Shown piece by piece: positions 26,710-35,523 of a stretch of 64,000 bases of DNA. This DNA comes from Longitalea luteola (GTDB lineage Bacteria > Bacteroidota > Bacteroidia > Chitinophagales > Chitinophagaceae): assembly GCF_017356035.1 (NCBI RefSeq), contig NZ_JAFIQX010000003.1:310001-374000 (forward strand). The letters run 5' to 3'. The translations under genes were made by a program, and so were the position numbers. Numbering within the stretch: the stretch's first letter is position 1; every line of letters begins with the position of its first letter. The notes beneath the pieces are model-generated. The model did no database searches, was not told the origin of the DNA, and saw nothing but the letters and a program-made list of their open reading frames with translations.

Positions 26710-29700
26710 TTATATGTTCTGCCATTCATATCTGATCCTCGGAGGACTGGCAAGTTGCGTTACATGAGTTTCAATGGCCAAATTATGGTTAAAGAAAGGA
26801 TCATTCATTGCGTGTTTCCATTTGGTTAACATAAAGCTGTGTTCTTTCTTAAAACGCGCAATGTTTTTTTCGTTCAGGTCATTACCACGAGACAGGGATT
26901 CATAATGATATAATTGTGCAAAGGGAGTCCAAAGATTGGTATATCCGAGATCACGCACCTTTAAACAAAAATCAACATCATTGTATGCTACTTTTAAATT
27001 CTTTTCGTCAAATCCGCCTGCTTGTAAATATATCTGTTTTCTTACGGCAAGGCAGGCACCTGTAACAGCACTATAATTCTGAACGAGGTTTAGTTTATTG
27101 AAATAGCCGGGGTCATTTTTTTCACGTTTTAAATAAATATGGTTACCCGGGTGCCCTTCATACAGAAAAACGCCGGCATGTTGAATCAATCCGTTTGGAT
27201 AGTACAGTTTGGCGCCTACAGCACCAATTCCCTTACGCAAACAGTGGCTGACCATCTCATATAACCAGTCCTGATTGATCACTTCTGTATCATTGTTTAG
27301 TAATACTATTATTTCACCCTGCGATTGATCTACTCCGTAATTAACAATAGCTGAAAAGTTGAACTCTGATTGATATGAAAGGATCTTTACCTGCTTAAAT
27401 TTTGATTGAATGGATTGATAATAAGCAAACGTTTCGGCGTTTACACTGTTATTGTCAACAATCAAAATTTCATAATTATCATAATTCGTTTTGTGGAGAA
27501 CGCTTTCAACACAGGTGGATAAAACTTCGATCTTATCTTTTGTGGGAATGACAATAGAAACCAAAGGGTGGGGATCAGGCACCGGCCATTTTACCCTGTA
27601 CGAATTGTGAACATTTTGTTCTACCGTCACCTGTTGATTGGTTCTTTTAAAGTGATCCCTGAGTGCCTTTATTCCCGCATCAATTGCGTAGTTTTTGCTA
27701 GACATGGAATGCGATGTGGAACCTTTTATCGCTCTCCAGTGATAAAGAATATACGGTATATGATGAATCTGACCGGGTTTTATTTGTTCTATACAGCGCA
27801 GTGCCAAATCATGATCCTGACTACCTTCATATCCCTGTCTGAAACCGCCCACCTTTTTCACCAGCGAATGTTTATAAACGCCAAGGTGGTTGATCATGTT
27901 CTGCCCATAAAATAAATCTGCATTCCAGTCGGTCTTGAAATAGGGGTCGAATCTGACCTCGTCTTCGGCTATCTTATCCTCATCGCTGTAAAACAGTTGT
28001 GCGTCTGGGTTTTCATTAATGGCTTTGGCTACCATGTATAAACTGTGGGGCCGTAATTCGTCATCCTGGTCAAGCAGCGCTATATAATCACCAGAAGCCA
28101 GTTCCAGGGCGCTATTGGATGCCAGGCTAATATGTCCGTTTGTTTCCCTGAAAACAACCTTAATGCGGCTGTCCAGTTTTTGATATTCCTTTAATATATT
28201 TATTACCGCCTTATTGGTTGATCTATCATCGGCGATACATAATTCCCAGTTTTTGTAAGCCTGGCTTCTAACAGATTCAATAGCCTTTTTCAGGTATTTT
28301 ACAGGTGCATTATAAACTGGCATTATAACTGAGAAAAGCGGTTGGTAGGTAAGCTTTTGTGAAAGTGAGCGAATAATCTCAAGGTCACGTTCTGTTATTG
28401 TATCGTATAACTCGTACCATTTTTTATATGACGTTTTTTCACTGGTTGTGCCTTTATTATATATAAAATCGCTGACGTTTTGTTTTAGCGTAAATTTCCC
28501 TGTTTTTAGGAATGCGCTTATGGATCTCATCCAAAATGAGATAAGCTTTTCATCAGGGTAGTACTTTTTTCTGTAAGCTTCAATGGCGATAAAAAATGCG
28601 TTAAGTTTATTTACCGGCTGTAGGGTGAACCGGTCTATTTGAAAAGTGCATTCTGTTATTGAAGGATCAAATCGCAGACTATATATTTTACCGGGCAGGT
28701 ATACAAGGCTTTCAATTTTCCCATTGGAAATGACAGGCAGGTTCCAAATATCAGACTCATTAAAGCCCCGGCCTCTATCGAAGTATAATTTAGACCCGAA
28801 AAGTTGTCCTTTGATCTCATGAATGTTTGCTGATAACCAATACCAACCCCTGTTAAGTTTCCGGTCTTTGAGATCTATGATAAAGTATGGATCAGCGCCT
28901 TCGCATGTATACTGTTTTCTTAAAGCGTCGTAAGTTAAGCCATTAACATGTTGCAGGAAATAGCTGTGTTTGGCAAGTGGGGTACCGAAAGGATCAATAT
29001 AAGTTGTCGCAGGCATTGCATCACTTAAAAAATTTTTTTTTTGCTTCAACTTTTCTTTCAGAACACCCAAAATGCTTCTGTCTTCATAAGTTCTTTTGTA
29101 CCAGGCAATGATCTGCTGCTGGTGTTGGATCTGGTTGTTTAGTTCTTCGATCTTGTTCTTTATGACCGACAATTCTACAGTATAGCTGCTGCATGAATTA
29201 TCGGCTGCATTTAACTTTTCAGAAAGCTCAACAAGCTCCTTTCTGTATTTTTCATCTATATTATTAAAATCAACCTGTATGTGTTTGAAATTTTCTTCTA
29301 AATTCGCATGGCTTTCTTTTAAGGCATTATATTCAGTTTCCAGCGAACTAAAATTCTTTTGCAAAGTCGCGTGTTGTTCTCTTTCCTTTTTTAATGTTAA
29401 CGAAGTATAAAATTCATTTTTGATAAAGGTTCCGCGATCGAAAAAAAAATTTCTAAGGAAAAGATAATGGGCGTCGCTCGTGTTATGATCGAACAATATA
29501 GATAGTTCTCGGGCTTGAGGTTTTCCTATACAGATAATACCCAGTCCATAGCCAAAGTCAAATTGAAAATGAGGATACCGCAGTTTCAACTCGTCCCAAA
29601 ACCTGAAAACGCCAAAACCCCTTTCCCTTACATTGATATCGTGGAACAATACGATGGCATTTTCAGACAGTTTAGGCAACCAGGTTTCAAAGTCACGTTT

Positions 29701-30120
29701 TACGGCTTCATAAGTATGGAAACCATCAATGTGCAGCAGGTCGATGGAGCCATCTATGAAATAATCTTTTGCTCCATCGAACGTTGATCTAATAAGTGTT
29801 GAAAATCTGGAATATTTTGTGTTGTTGTAGGCAGCAACTTTATTATAAACTTCATCTGAATAAAAACCAGCATGTTCATCTCCTGTCCACATATCCACAC
29901 CATAGCAGGTGCTATTGATGTTCAATCTTTTTATGGCCTGACAAAAAGCAAAGTAAGATGTGCCGGTATGCACACCCAGTTCTACAACCATTTTGGGTTT
30001 TAGTACGTCAATGATCCAGAAAGCAAAGGGAATGTGTTCAATCCATGCGGAAACGTCGACATAATCCGGAGTCCAGAAATAAGATGGCCGGTCAATAAGG
30101 GTTTTTTCAAAATCAATCAT
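26710..30120 (-). CDS. Methyltransferase-coiled coil-GT2-GT2 fusion protein
   Basis: A 1136-residue cytoplasmic multi-enzyme. Domains in order: a SAM-dependent methyltransferase (about 1-225; VVELGVHTGTSYF glycine loop near 45, LLHIDGFHTYEAVKRDF, LFHDIN); a coiled coil (about 235-340) closed by WYKRTYEDRSILGVLK; a beta-rich region of unknown role (about 365-530); GT2 domain A from about 592 (VIMPVYNAPVKYL, ADDRST, LLDQDDE); GT2 domain B from about 851 (VSIVIPTKDK, IVDNNS, LLNNDTEV, NDVDFCL near 1048). The order recalls WbdD and WsaE, where methylation and elongation are joined and, in WbdD, a coiled coil gauges chain length. It may both extend and modify the chain. The two GT2 domains could add two sugars. 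Confidence 0.85.
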   Translation of the reverse strand: MIDFEKTLIDRPSYFWTPDYVDVSAWIEHIPFAFWIIDVLKPKMVVELGVHTGTSYFAFCQAIKRLNINSTCYGVDMWTGDEHAGFYSDEVYNKVAAYNNTKYSRFSTLIRSTFDGAKDYFIDGSIDLLHIDGFHTYEAVKRDFETWLPKLSENAIVLFHDINVRERGFGVFRFWDELKLRYPHFQFDFGYGLGIICIGKPQARELSILFDHNTSDAHYLFLRNFFFDRGTFIKNEFYTSLTLKKEREQHATLQKNFSSLETEYNALKESHANLEENFKHIQVDFNNIDEKYRKELVELSEKLNAADNSCSSYTVELSVIKNKIEELNNQIQHQQQIIAWYKRTYEDRSILGVLKEKLKQKKNFLSDAMPATTYIDPFGTPLAKHSYFLQHVNGLTYDALRKQYTCEGADPYFIIDLKDRKLNRGWYWLSANIHEIKGQLFGSKLYFDRGRGFNESDIWNLPVISNGKIESLVYLPGKIYSLRFDPSITECTFQIDRFTLQPVNKLNAFFIAIEAYRKKYYPDEKLISFWMRSISAFLKTGKFTLKQNVSDFIYNKGTTSEKTSYKKWYELYDTITERDLEIIRSLSQKLTYQPLFSVIMPVYNAPVKYLKKAIESVRSQAYKNWELCIADDRSTNKAVINILKEYQKLDSRIKVVFRETNGHISLASNSALELASGDYIALLDQDDELRPHSLYMVAKAINENPDAQLFYSDEDKIAEDEVRFDPYFKTDWNADLFYGQNMINHLGVYKHSLVKKVGGFRQGYEGSQDHDLALRCIEQIKPGQIHHIPYILYHWRAIKGSTSHSMSSKNYAIDAGIKALRDHFKRTNQQVTVEQNVHNSYRVKWPVPDPHPLVSIVIPTKDKIEVLSTCVESVLHKTNYDNYEILIVDNNSVNAETFAYYQSIQSKFKQVKILSYQSEFNFSAIVNYGVDQSQGEIIVLLNNDTEVINQDWLYEMVSHCLRKGIGAVGAKLYYPNGLIQHAGVFLYEGHPGNHIYLKREKNDPGYFNKLNLVQNYSAVTGACLAVRKQIYLQAGGFDEKNLKVAYNDVDFCLKVRDLGYTNLWTPFAQLYHYESLSRGNDLNEKNIARFKKEHSFMLTKWKHAMNDPFFNHNLAIETHVTQLASPPRIRYEWQNI

Positions 30121-30143
30121 ATAAGGTTGGCAAACAGTGCGAA

Positions 30144-30500
30144 TTACTTATTAAAGAAATATTTGAATCTGTCTTTTAAAAGGCCGAGTAAACTCCTCTT
30201 TTCGTATGTCCGTTTATACCAATCCACATCATTCTGCAAACGGCTTATATCGCCCAATAATTTATTGATCAGTTGCCTGTTACCCTCTGCCGTTGATTGA
30301 AATTCCCGGGTATTGGCTTCATAGTTACTAATGGCAATGTCTTTTTGCTGGATAAGCTTTTTCAGTTCTTCAATTTCCGCCGCCTGCTCTTTAATGGTTT
30401 CTTTTTTTTCGGCCAGCTCAATTTCAATGAAGCTCCTGATATGATCAAGGTTCTGCCTGATCATGTCGTGGCTCATGACCCCGTTTAATTGTTTCTCCAT
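30144..30500 (-). CDS. Small coiled-coil protein with WYKRTYE tail
   Basis: A 118-residue protein made almost entirely of a charged coiled coil (about 10-90), followed by DWYKRTYEKRSLLGLLKD and a short basic end. The same tail closes the coiled coil of the large fusion protein encoded 23 bp downstream (WYKRTYEDRSILGVLK), so the two segments are clearly related. It could pair with the coiled coil of that protein, or be a fragment left from a related fusion gene. No enzyme domain is present. It lies 10 bp after the GT4 gene at 30511, in the same operon. Confidence 0.7.
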   Translation of the reverse strand: MEKQLNGVMSHDMIRQNLDHIRSFIEIELAEKKETIKEQAAEIEELKKLIQQKDIAISNYEANTREFQSTAEGNRQLINKLLGDISRLQNDVDWYKRTYEKRSLLGLLKDRFKYFFNK

Positions 30501-30510
30501 GGTTGACTGT

Positions 30511-31644
30511 TTAATTGGCGTTTACCAGGGCCGGCTTTAAATATTTATCATCTGCAATATGATTGCCAGCATATAGATGCCTGTACCGGGTAAAGGTATG
30601 ATTTACATTAAACGATTCTTTTCCATGCATGGCAGAATATTCTCCCATCACACTGAGCATACTGGTATTGTTAAAATATTGCAATAGTTTGACTATTGCT
30701 TCGGAGTGATGTTTAAACAGATCGCCGTTCAAACATGCTTTTACCAGGTCGCGATTGCCAACACTGTCTGTAAGCAGAACCGGTTTTTTCAACGCGAGGG
30801 CTTCGAGCACTGCATAGGGAAGGCCTTCAAAATTGGCGGTTGAAAGATATACATTGGCAGCGGTAATGATCCGGGCTACTTCTTCGCCCGGCATCCAGCC
30901 GGTAATGGTAATATTAGAGGCTGTTAAAAGTTCCCTTTCAGGGCCGTCTCCAATCCATATAAATTCAAATTGTTGAAACTCTTCAAAATACCGGGCTATG
31001 TTATTAAAAAGGGCAGGATTCTTTTGATTAATAATGCGGCCGCTCGTTACAATGCGGAATTTGTTGCCGGAAGGATTAAACTCATAACCAGTGCTGCGGT
31101 GATCGAAAGTAATTCCATTATTGATAGTTATCGCTGAGATGCCAACCTTTTCATACTCAGCCTGTTCTGAAGGAGAACAGCATACCACCTGGCCGCCAAA
31201 ACCACTTCCCAGGCGTTCAAGCACCCGGTAAATGTAGTTGGATATTTTACTGGTTCCTACCAGGAACGGCGCTCCATTAGGTGTGTAAATTACATTATTG
31301 ATCCCCAGCAATTTACATACGGCTCTGCCGATAAAACCACTTTTGGATGAGTGCAGGTGAACCGCATCTATCTGGTGTTGCTTTTTGAGGCGTTTTAAAA
31401 TGCGGTATAATTCAAGAAATGCGGCAAAATCTTTAGATATCTTGATGCTCCGTTGTGCTGAATGCCAGCGGACAAACCGGGCATTGGTTCGGGCAAATTG
31501 TTTTCTAATATCAGTAAATCTTGTAACATGGGCCCTTTCGCCATGTACAATAATATGCTCGTCATCAGGCATATTCTCAACCAAGGATTTAACAAAGACT
31601 ACGATCCCCCCAGCAAAAGCCTCCGCCACATGTACTATTTTCAT
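30511..31644 (-). CDS. GT4 family glycosyltransferase
   Basis: GT-B retaining glycosyltransferase, 377 residues. The start MKIVHVAEAFAGGIVVFVK holds the acceptor-side glycine loop, followed by VHLHSSKSGFIGR, a group often seen in capsule glycosyltransferases. The donor site is TANFEGLPYAVLEALALKKP (EX7E), preceded by SGRIINQKNP and IGDGPER. It likely adds one sugar at the cytoplasmic face. It stands at the start of the run of tightly spaced minus-strand genes 30511 to 25089, after a 106-bp gap from the GT2 gene at 31751. Confidence 0.9.
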   Translation of the reverse strand: MKIVHVAEAFAGGIVVFVKSLVENMPDDEHIIVHGERAHVTRFTDIRKQFARTNARFVRWHSAQRSIKISKDFAAFLELYRILKRLKKQHQIDAVHLHSSKSGFIGRAVCKLLGINNVIYTPNGAPFLVGTSKISNYIYRVLERLGSGFGGQVVCCSPSEQAEYEKVGISAITINNGITFDHRSTGYEFNPSGNKFRIVTSGRIINQKNPALFNNIARYFEEFQQFEFIWIGDGPERELLTASNITITGWMPGEEVARIITAANVYLSTANFEGLPYAVLEALALKKPVLLTDSVGNRDLVKACLNGDLFKHHSEAIVKLLQYFNNTSMLSVMGEYSAMHGKESFNVNHTFTRYRHLYAGNHIADDKYLKPALVNAN

Positions 31645-31750
31645 AATAAATGGATTTAATGGTAATCTGCAAACACGTTTGTCTATCAGGAACTTAAACT
31701 AAATAAGCTCCCTTGTTCTTCTTCATATGGCATTTGTTAGTGTGCGTTCA

Positions 31751-32572
31751 TTATACCCCATACAAGGTTCTCTTTACGGCGAAAACAAGGTTATATGGGA
31801 TAATAAGTAATAACCTTAATTTAAAAACTCCCAAATAACGTAAAACCCTATTTCTTCCGTATTCCTTCACCACTTTAATCCGGCTTTTTAGCTGCTTTTT
31901 CCTGGAACTCAGCGAAATCCCTTTGTGGTTAATTTCGCAGGTCACCAGGTATTCCGGAATAATGGCCGATTCTCCCTTCTGCATCAATTGATAAAAAAAA
32001 CCATAGTCCTCTGCGTCAGGAAAAGTATAGGGATACAGTTCGTTGTCTTTTATGGCATCACATCGCCACATAACTGTAGGATGGATGAAAATATTCCGAA
32101 AATGCATACCTCTTTTTATCTTTTTATGCCGGGTTGGGGTTATATATCGAAATGCTACATTGGTAGTATAGTCTTTAAAAATGCACCAGCTGCCAACCAG
32201 GTTAACCTGGGGGTTTTGTTGTAAAAACGCAACCTGGCGATAGAACCGTTCGGGCGTACAGCTGTCCCCACAATCGAGCCGGGCAATATAACGGGCGTTA
32301 TCCTGTTTCAGGATCCATTGTAACCCGGTGTTCAAAGCCGTTGTAATGCCTTTATTACAAGGTAATTGTATTATTTCAACGGAAATATGATGGGGAATAT
32401 GTTTGTATAGTTCGTCAAGGGTAATAGGTTGATCGCTACCATCATCAACAATCACCACTTTATACTTATCTGCATCATATTGTACGCTTTGCAGCGAATG
32501 AAGCAGTCCCGGCAGGTTATTGTAGAAGGGTATTAACAGGTAAAAATCAATTTTATGGGGATAAGATTCCAT
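31751..32572 (-). CDS. GT2 family glycosyltransferase
   Basis: GT-A inverting glycosyltransferase, 273 residues: LLIPFYNNLPGLLHSLQSV at the start, VVIVDDGSDQPI, NKGITTALNTGL and the metal-binding ARLDCGD. The last 50 residues are basic and hydrophobic (RVLRYLGVFKLRLLLIIPYNLV), probably for membrane association. It is the first gene of the minus-strand set and is divergent from the initiating sugar transferase gene, with a 467-bp AT-rich gap that should hold promoters for both directions. Confidence 0.9.
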   Translation of the reverse strand: MESYPHKIDFYLLIPFYNNLPGLLHSLQSVQYDADKYKVVIVDDGSDQPITLDELYKHIPHHISVEIIQLPCNKGITTALNTGLQWILKQDNARYIARLDCGDSCTPERFYRQVAFLQQNPQVNLVGSWCIFKDYTTNVAFRYITPTRHKKIKRGMHFRNIFIHPTVMWRCDAIKDNELYPYTFPDAEDYGFFYQLMQKGESAIIPEYLVTCEINHKGISLSSRKKQLKSRIKVVKEYGRNRVLRYLGVFKLRLLLIIPYNLVFAVKRTLYGV

Positions 32573-33039
32573 CTTTTTATAACGGTTATCCGAAATCTAA
32601 CCTCAGGTCACTGTGATTTTTTTATTAATAACGCAAATGTAAAAGCATTTTTAAACATTTGTGAATTAATGGACTGCAAAAATGCCTTAAAACGTTGCTT
32701 GGGTAACGGTTTAAATCCTGTTAAGGTGTGCTTTTTAAGCAATAACTGCGTTGTTTTAGCAGATATTCGTGCGATTTTCGGCAATATTCGTGAACGGTGG
32801 ATAAATCAAATAAAAACGTGAAATATTTTTTAAACCTTTTTTGGTGCAACCTTTCTTAAGTTTGCATTGTCAATGGTGTGATTTATAAGATCAAAAAGTG
32901 GTTTTAACATTTAATTATTAGGGATTTAGGTGATTTTGTTGTTATAGATGTTAAAAGTGAAGTTAAAGGCAGCATCAAAGCACTAATACGGCACTAATTT
33001 CGTTAAACAAAATCCTTGGAGAACCATAATACCTATGCT
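32573..33039. other. AT-rich divergent intergenic region
   Basis: A 467-bp spacer between the divergent GT2 and sugar-transferase genes. It is strongly AT-rich and contains the candidate promoter element at 32857. A plus-strand frame of about 88 codons crosses it from inside the GT2 gene but has no supporting composition. I see no repeat or RNA structure. Confidence 0.5.
32857..32864 (+). promoter_or_regulatory. Candidate Bacteroidota -7 element (TAAGTTTG)
   Basis: TAAGTTTG is an exact match to the Bacteroidota -7 consensus TAnnTTTG and lies upstream of the sugar-transferase gene, which would give a leader of about 170 nt. The nearest TTG upstream (32841) leaves a spacer shorter than the usual 17-23 bp, so the -33 part is weak. 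Confidence 0.3.
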
Positions 33040-33798
33040 ATGATCGAGCGACCTGAAAATTTAGTATATAAAAGAATAAAGTTTTTTACCGAGCACCCCA
33101 CCTCCCTTAGACTTTATCTGGAACAAAAGCATGGCTATTTCGTTGCCAAGCGGTGTTTCGATATTATGGCATCCCTGATGGTTATCGTTCTCTTACTATC
33201 ATGGTTACTGCCTATCCTGATGGTATTGATAAAACTCGATTCAAGGGGCCCGGTCTTCTTTAAGCAAAAACGCGTAGGTTTTCTGGGCCGCGTATTCTGG
33301 TGCTACAAGTTGCGTACTATGTACATCAATAAGGATGCGGATGTACGTCAGGCCAGTGAAAATGATCCGCGCATCACCAGGGTCGGTAGTTTCTTACGGG
33401 TTACCGGTTTGGATGAATTCCCTCAATTTTTCAATGTGCTGCTGGGACAAATGAGTATTGTTGGGCCCCGCCCGCACATGCACGCCGACTGTAACAAATT
33501 TGCCAATGCCATCAACGGCTATAAATTCAGAAACCTGGCAAAACCTGGTATCACCGGTTTAGCCCAGATCAAAGGCTATCGTGGTCCTACCAAAGATTTT
33601 GAAAGCATTTTTCACCGTTACCAGTTCGATGCTTTTTATGTTCGTAATGCTAATTTCTGGTTAGATGCCCGCATCGTACGTAAAACGATAGCTCAGATCA
33701 TTGGTGAAATATTTGCCACCGTGTTCAAAACAAAAAACCGGAAGAACATGCCTGCTGAAGAGTGGAACACCTCTTCACTGAAAACGATCCAGAACTAG
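33040..33798 (+). CDS. Initiating sugar transferase (polyprenyl-phosphate sugar phosphotransferase)
   Basis: Bacterial sugar transferase (PF02397; WcaJ/WbaP C-terminal-domain type) that moves a sugar-1-phosphate onto undecaprenyl phosphate, the first committed step of the glycan. A re-entrant membrane helix follows KRCFDIMASLMVIV. Then come the family motifs: KLDSRGPVFFKQKRVG, YKLRTM, the catalytic-type DEFPQFFNVLLGQMSIVGPRPH and KPGITGLAQI. The product has only the catalytic part, without the large N-terminal membrane domain of WbaP. I place the start at the ATG at 33040; the frame extends eight codons up to a TTG at 33016, which is less likely. Confidence 0.92.
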   Translation: MIERPENLVYKRIKFFTEHPTSLRLYLEQKHGYFVAKRCFDIMASLMVIVLLLSWLLPILMVLIKLDSRGPVFFKQKRVGFLGRVFWCYKLRTMYINKDADVRQASENDPRITRVGSFLRVTGLDEFPQFFNVLLGQMSIVGPRPHMHADCNKFANAINGYKFRNLAKPGITGLAQIKGYRGPTKDFESIFHRYQFDAFYVRNANFWLDARIVRKTIAQIIGEIFATVFKTKNRKNMPAEEWNTSSLKTIQN

Positions 33799-33858
33799 TT
33801 GACAGTTCATTGCTTGCCGTATCTTTCTTCGATTATAATTCACTGCTCACCTTATCCA

Positions 33859-35403
33859 TCATCCTCCCCAACCATCTCTGTCGAGATTCCTGTACGTAAT
33901 AGCTTCCGCTATGTGCTCCGGTAAAATGGATTCACTGGCCGCCAGATCGGCAATCGTTCTACTTACTTTCAGGATGCGATCATAGGCCCGCGCCGATAAA
34001 TTCAGTTTGGTCATGGCCGCCTTTAACAGGTTTTGCCCCGTTGTATCCAGCACACATACTTCTTTCAATTGTTTACTGTTGATCTGCGCGTTGCAATAAA
34101 CGCCTGCTTTGTTTTTATAACGCTCGGTTTGAATACTGCGGGCATCGATCACTCTTGTTCGAATAACTTCAGATGATTCGCCATTCTTATGCGCACTAAG
34201 ATCATTAAAGGCAACGGGCGTTACTTCCACATGCAGGTCTATACGATCGAGGAGGGGACCCGATATTCTATTGAGGTATTTATGAACAGCGCCCGGGGCG
34301 CAGGTGCATTCTTTTTCGGGATGGTTATAGAAGCCGCAGGGGCAGGGGTTCATAGACGATATCAGCATAAAACTGGCGGGAAAGTCAATTGCTACTTTTG
34401 CCCGGCTGATGGTTACCCGCCGTTCTTCCATCGGCTGCCGCATTACCTCCAGCACACTTCGTTTGAACTCAGGCAGCTCATCGAGAAACAGCACGCCATT
34501 ATGTGCCAAAGAAATTTCACCGGGCTGGGGAATACCACCTCCACCTACCAGCGCTACATCGCTGATGGTATGGTGCGGTGAACGGAATGGCCTTTTGGCG
34601 ATCAGCGTGGCATGGGCCGGCAACTTACCGGCTACGGAATGGATCTTCGTGGTCTCCAGCGCTTCGCGCAACGACAGGGGCGGCAGAATACTTGGCAGGC
34701 GCTTAGCCAGCATCGTTTTACCGGCGCCGGGCGGGCCAACCAAAATGGCGTTATGACTACCTGCAGCTGCAATCTCAAGCGCCCGCTTTATATTTTCCTG
34801 TCCTTTTACTTCACTGAAATCAAACTCAAATTCATCCTGCGCCTGAAAGAATTCTTCACGGGTATTGACGGCCACCGGTTCAATACTGGCCGGGTCATTC
34901 ATAAGGTTGATCAGTTCGGTAAGATGCCCTATCCCATACACCGGCAGCGAATTCACCATGCCTGCTTCGCGGCAGTTTTGTTTGGGAACGATCAATCCCT
35001 TAAAGCCTTCTTTGCGTGCAGTAATAGCAATTGGTAATGCGCCCCTGATGGGCTGAACCGTTCCATCAAGATTGAGTTCGCCCATGATAACATAATCTCT
35101 TAATTTATCAGGATCGTTCAATTGTTTGTTGGCGGCAATGATGCCGATGGCAATGGCGAGATCAAAGGCAGAGCCGGTTTTCTTGATATCGGCTGGCGCC
35201 AGATTTATGACGAGTTTGGTACGCGGCATCTGGTACCCGATGGTCTTTATGGCGCTTTCTACCCGCTGCAGGCTTTCCTTAACGGCATTATCCGGCAGCC
35301 CTACAATGTAATAGTGTATGTTGCCGGGCATTACATTTACCTCCACCGTAATGGTAATGGCTTCCACCCCATATACGGCGCTTCCATACGTTTTGACAAG
35401 CAT
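33859..35403 (-). CDS. YifB/ComM family Mg-chelatase-like AAA+ ATPase
   Basis: Cytoplasmic AAA+ protein of 514 residues, homologous to ComM, a hexameric helicase that aids branch migration when incoming DNA is integrated during natural transformation. An N-terminal ChlI/Lon-protease-like fold (about 1-170, VEVNVMPGNIHYYIVGLPD) precedes the AAA+ module, with Walker A GPPGAGKT near 223, Walker B GVLFLDELPEF, a CPCGFY cysteine cluster and the C-terminal Mg-chelatase subdomain ending in TYRNLDRD. The length is typical. It is a single gene, convergent with the sugar transferase gene and unrelated to the glycan locus. Confidence 0.93.
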   Translation of the reverse strand: MLVKTYGSAVYGVEAITITVEVNVMPGNIHYYIVGLPDNAVKESLQRVESAIKTIGYQMPRTKLVINLAPADIKKTGSAFDLAIAIGIIAANKQLNDPDKLRDYVIMGELNLDGTVQPIRGALPIAITARKEGFKGLIVPKQNCREAGMVNSLPVYGIGHLTELINLMNDPASIEPVAVNTREEFFQAQDEFEFDFSEVKGQENIKRALEIAAAGSHNAILVGPPGAGKTMLAKRLPSILPPLSLREALETTKIHSVAGKLPAHATLIAKRPFRSPHHTISDVALVGGGGIPQPGEISLAHNGVLFLDELPEFKRSVLEVMRQPMEERRVTISRAKVAIDFPASFMLISSMNPCPCGFYNHPEKECTCAPGAVHKYLNRISGPLLDRIDLHVEVTPVAFNDLSAHKNGESSEVIRTRVIDARSIQTERYKNKAGVYCNAQINSKQLKEVCVLDTTGQNLLKAAMTKLNLSARAYDRILKVSRTIADLAASESILPEHIAEAITYRNLDRDGWGG

Positions 35404-35523
35404 GAATAAAGTTTATGGTTAAACGTATGGAAAGATAATGAATAATCTTTATTCGTTATGGCAATTGCAGGAAAGCCGGGAGTGACATATTGTTCAGATT
35501 TGACCTGCAAGAAGTATGTTGTT

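Noticed and set aside
32555-32821. 88-codon plus-strand frame across the GT2 start and the AT-rich spacer
   Set aside because: It overlaps the start of a certain gene, has no ribosome-binding site and shows no recognisable domain.
34189-34581. Plus-strand frame of 130 codons opposite the YifB-like gene
   Set aside because: It is a shadow of the conserved AAA+ coding sequence, which carries all the expected motifs.
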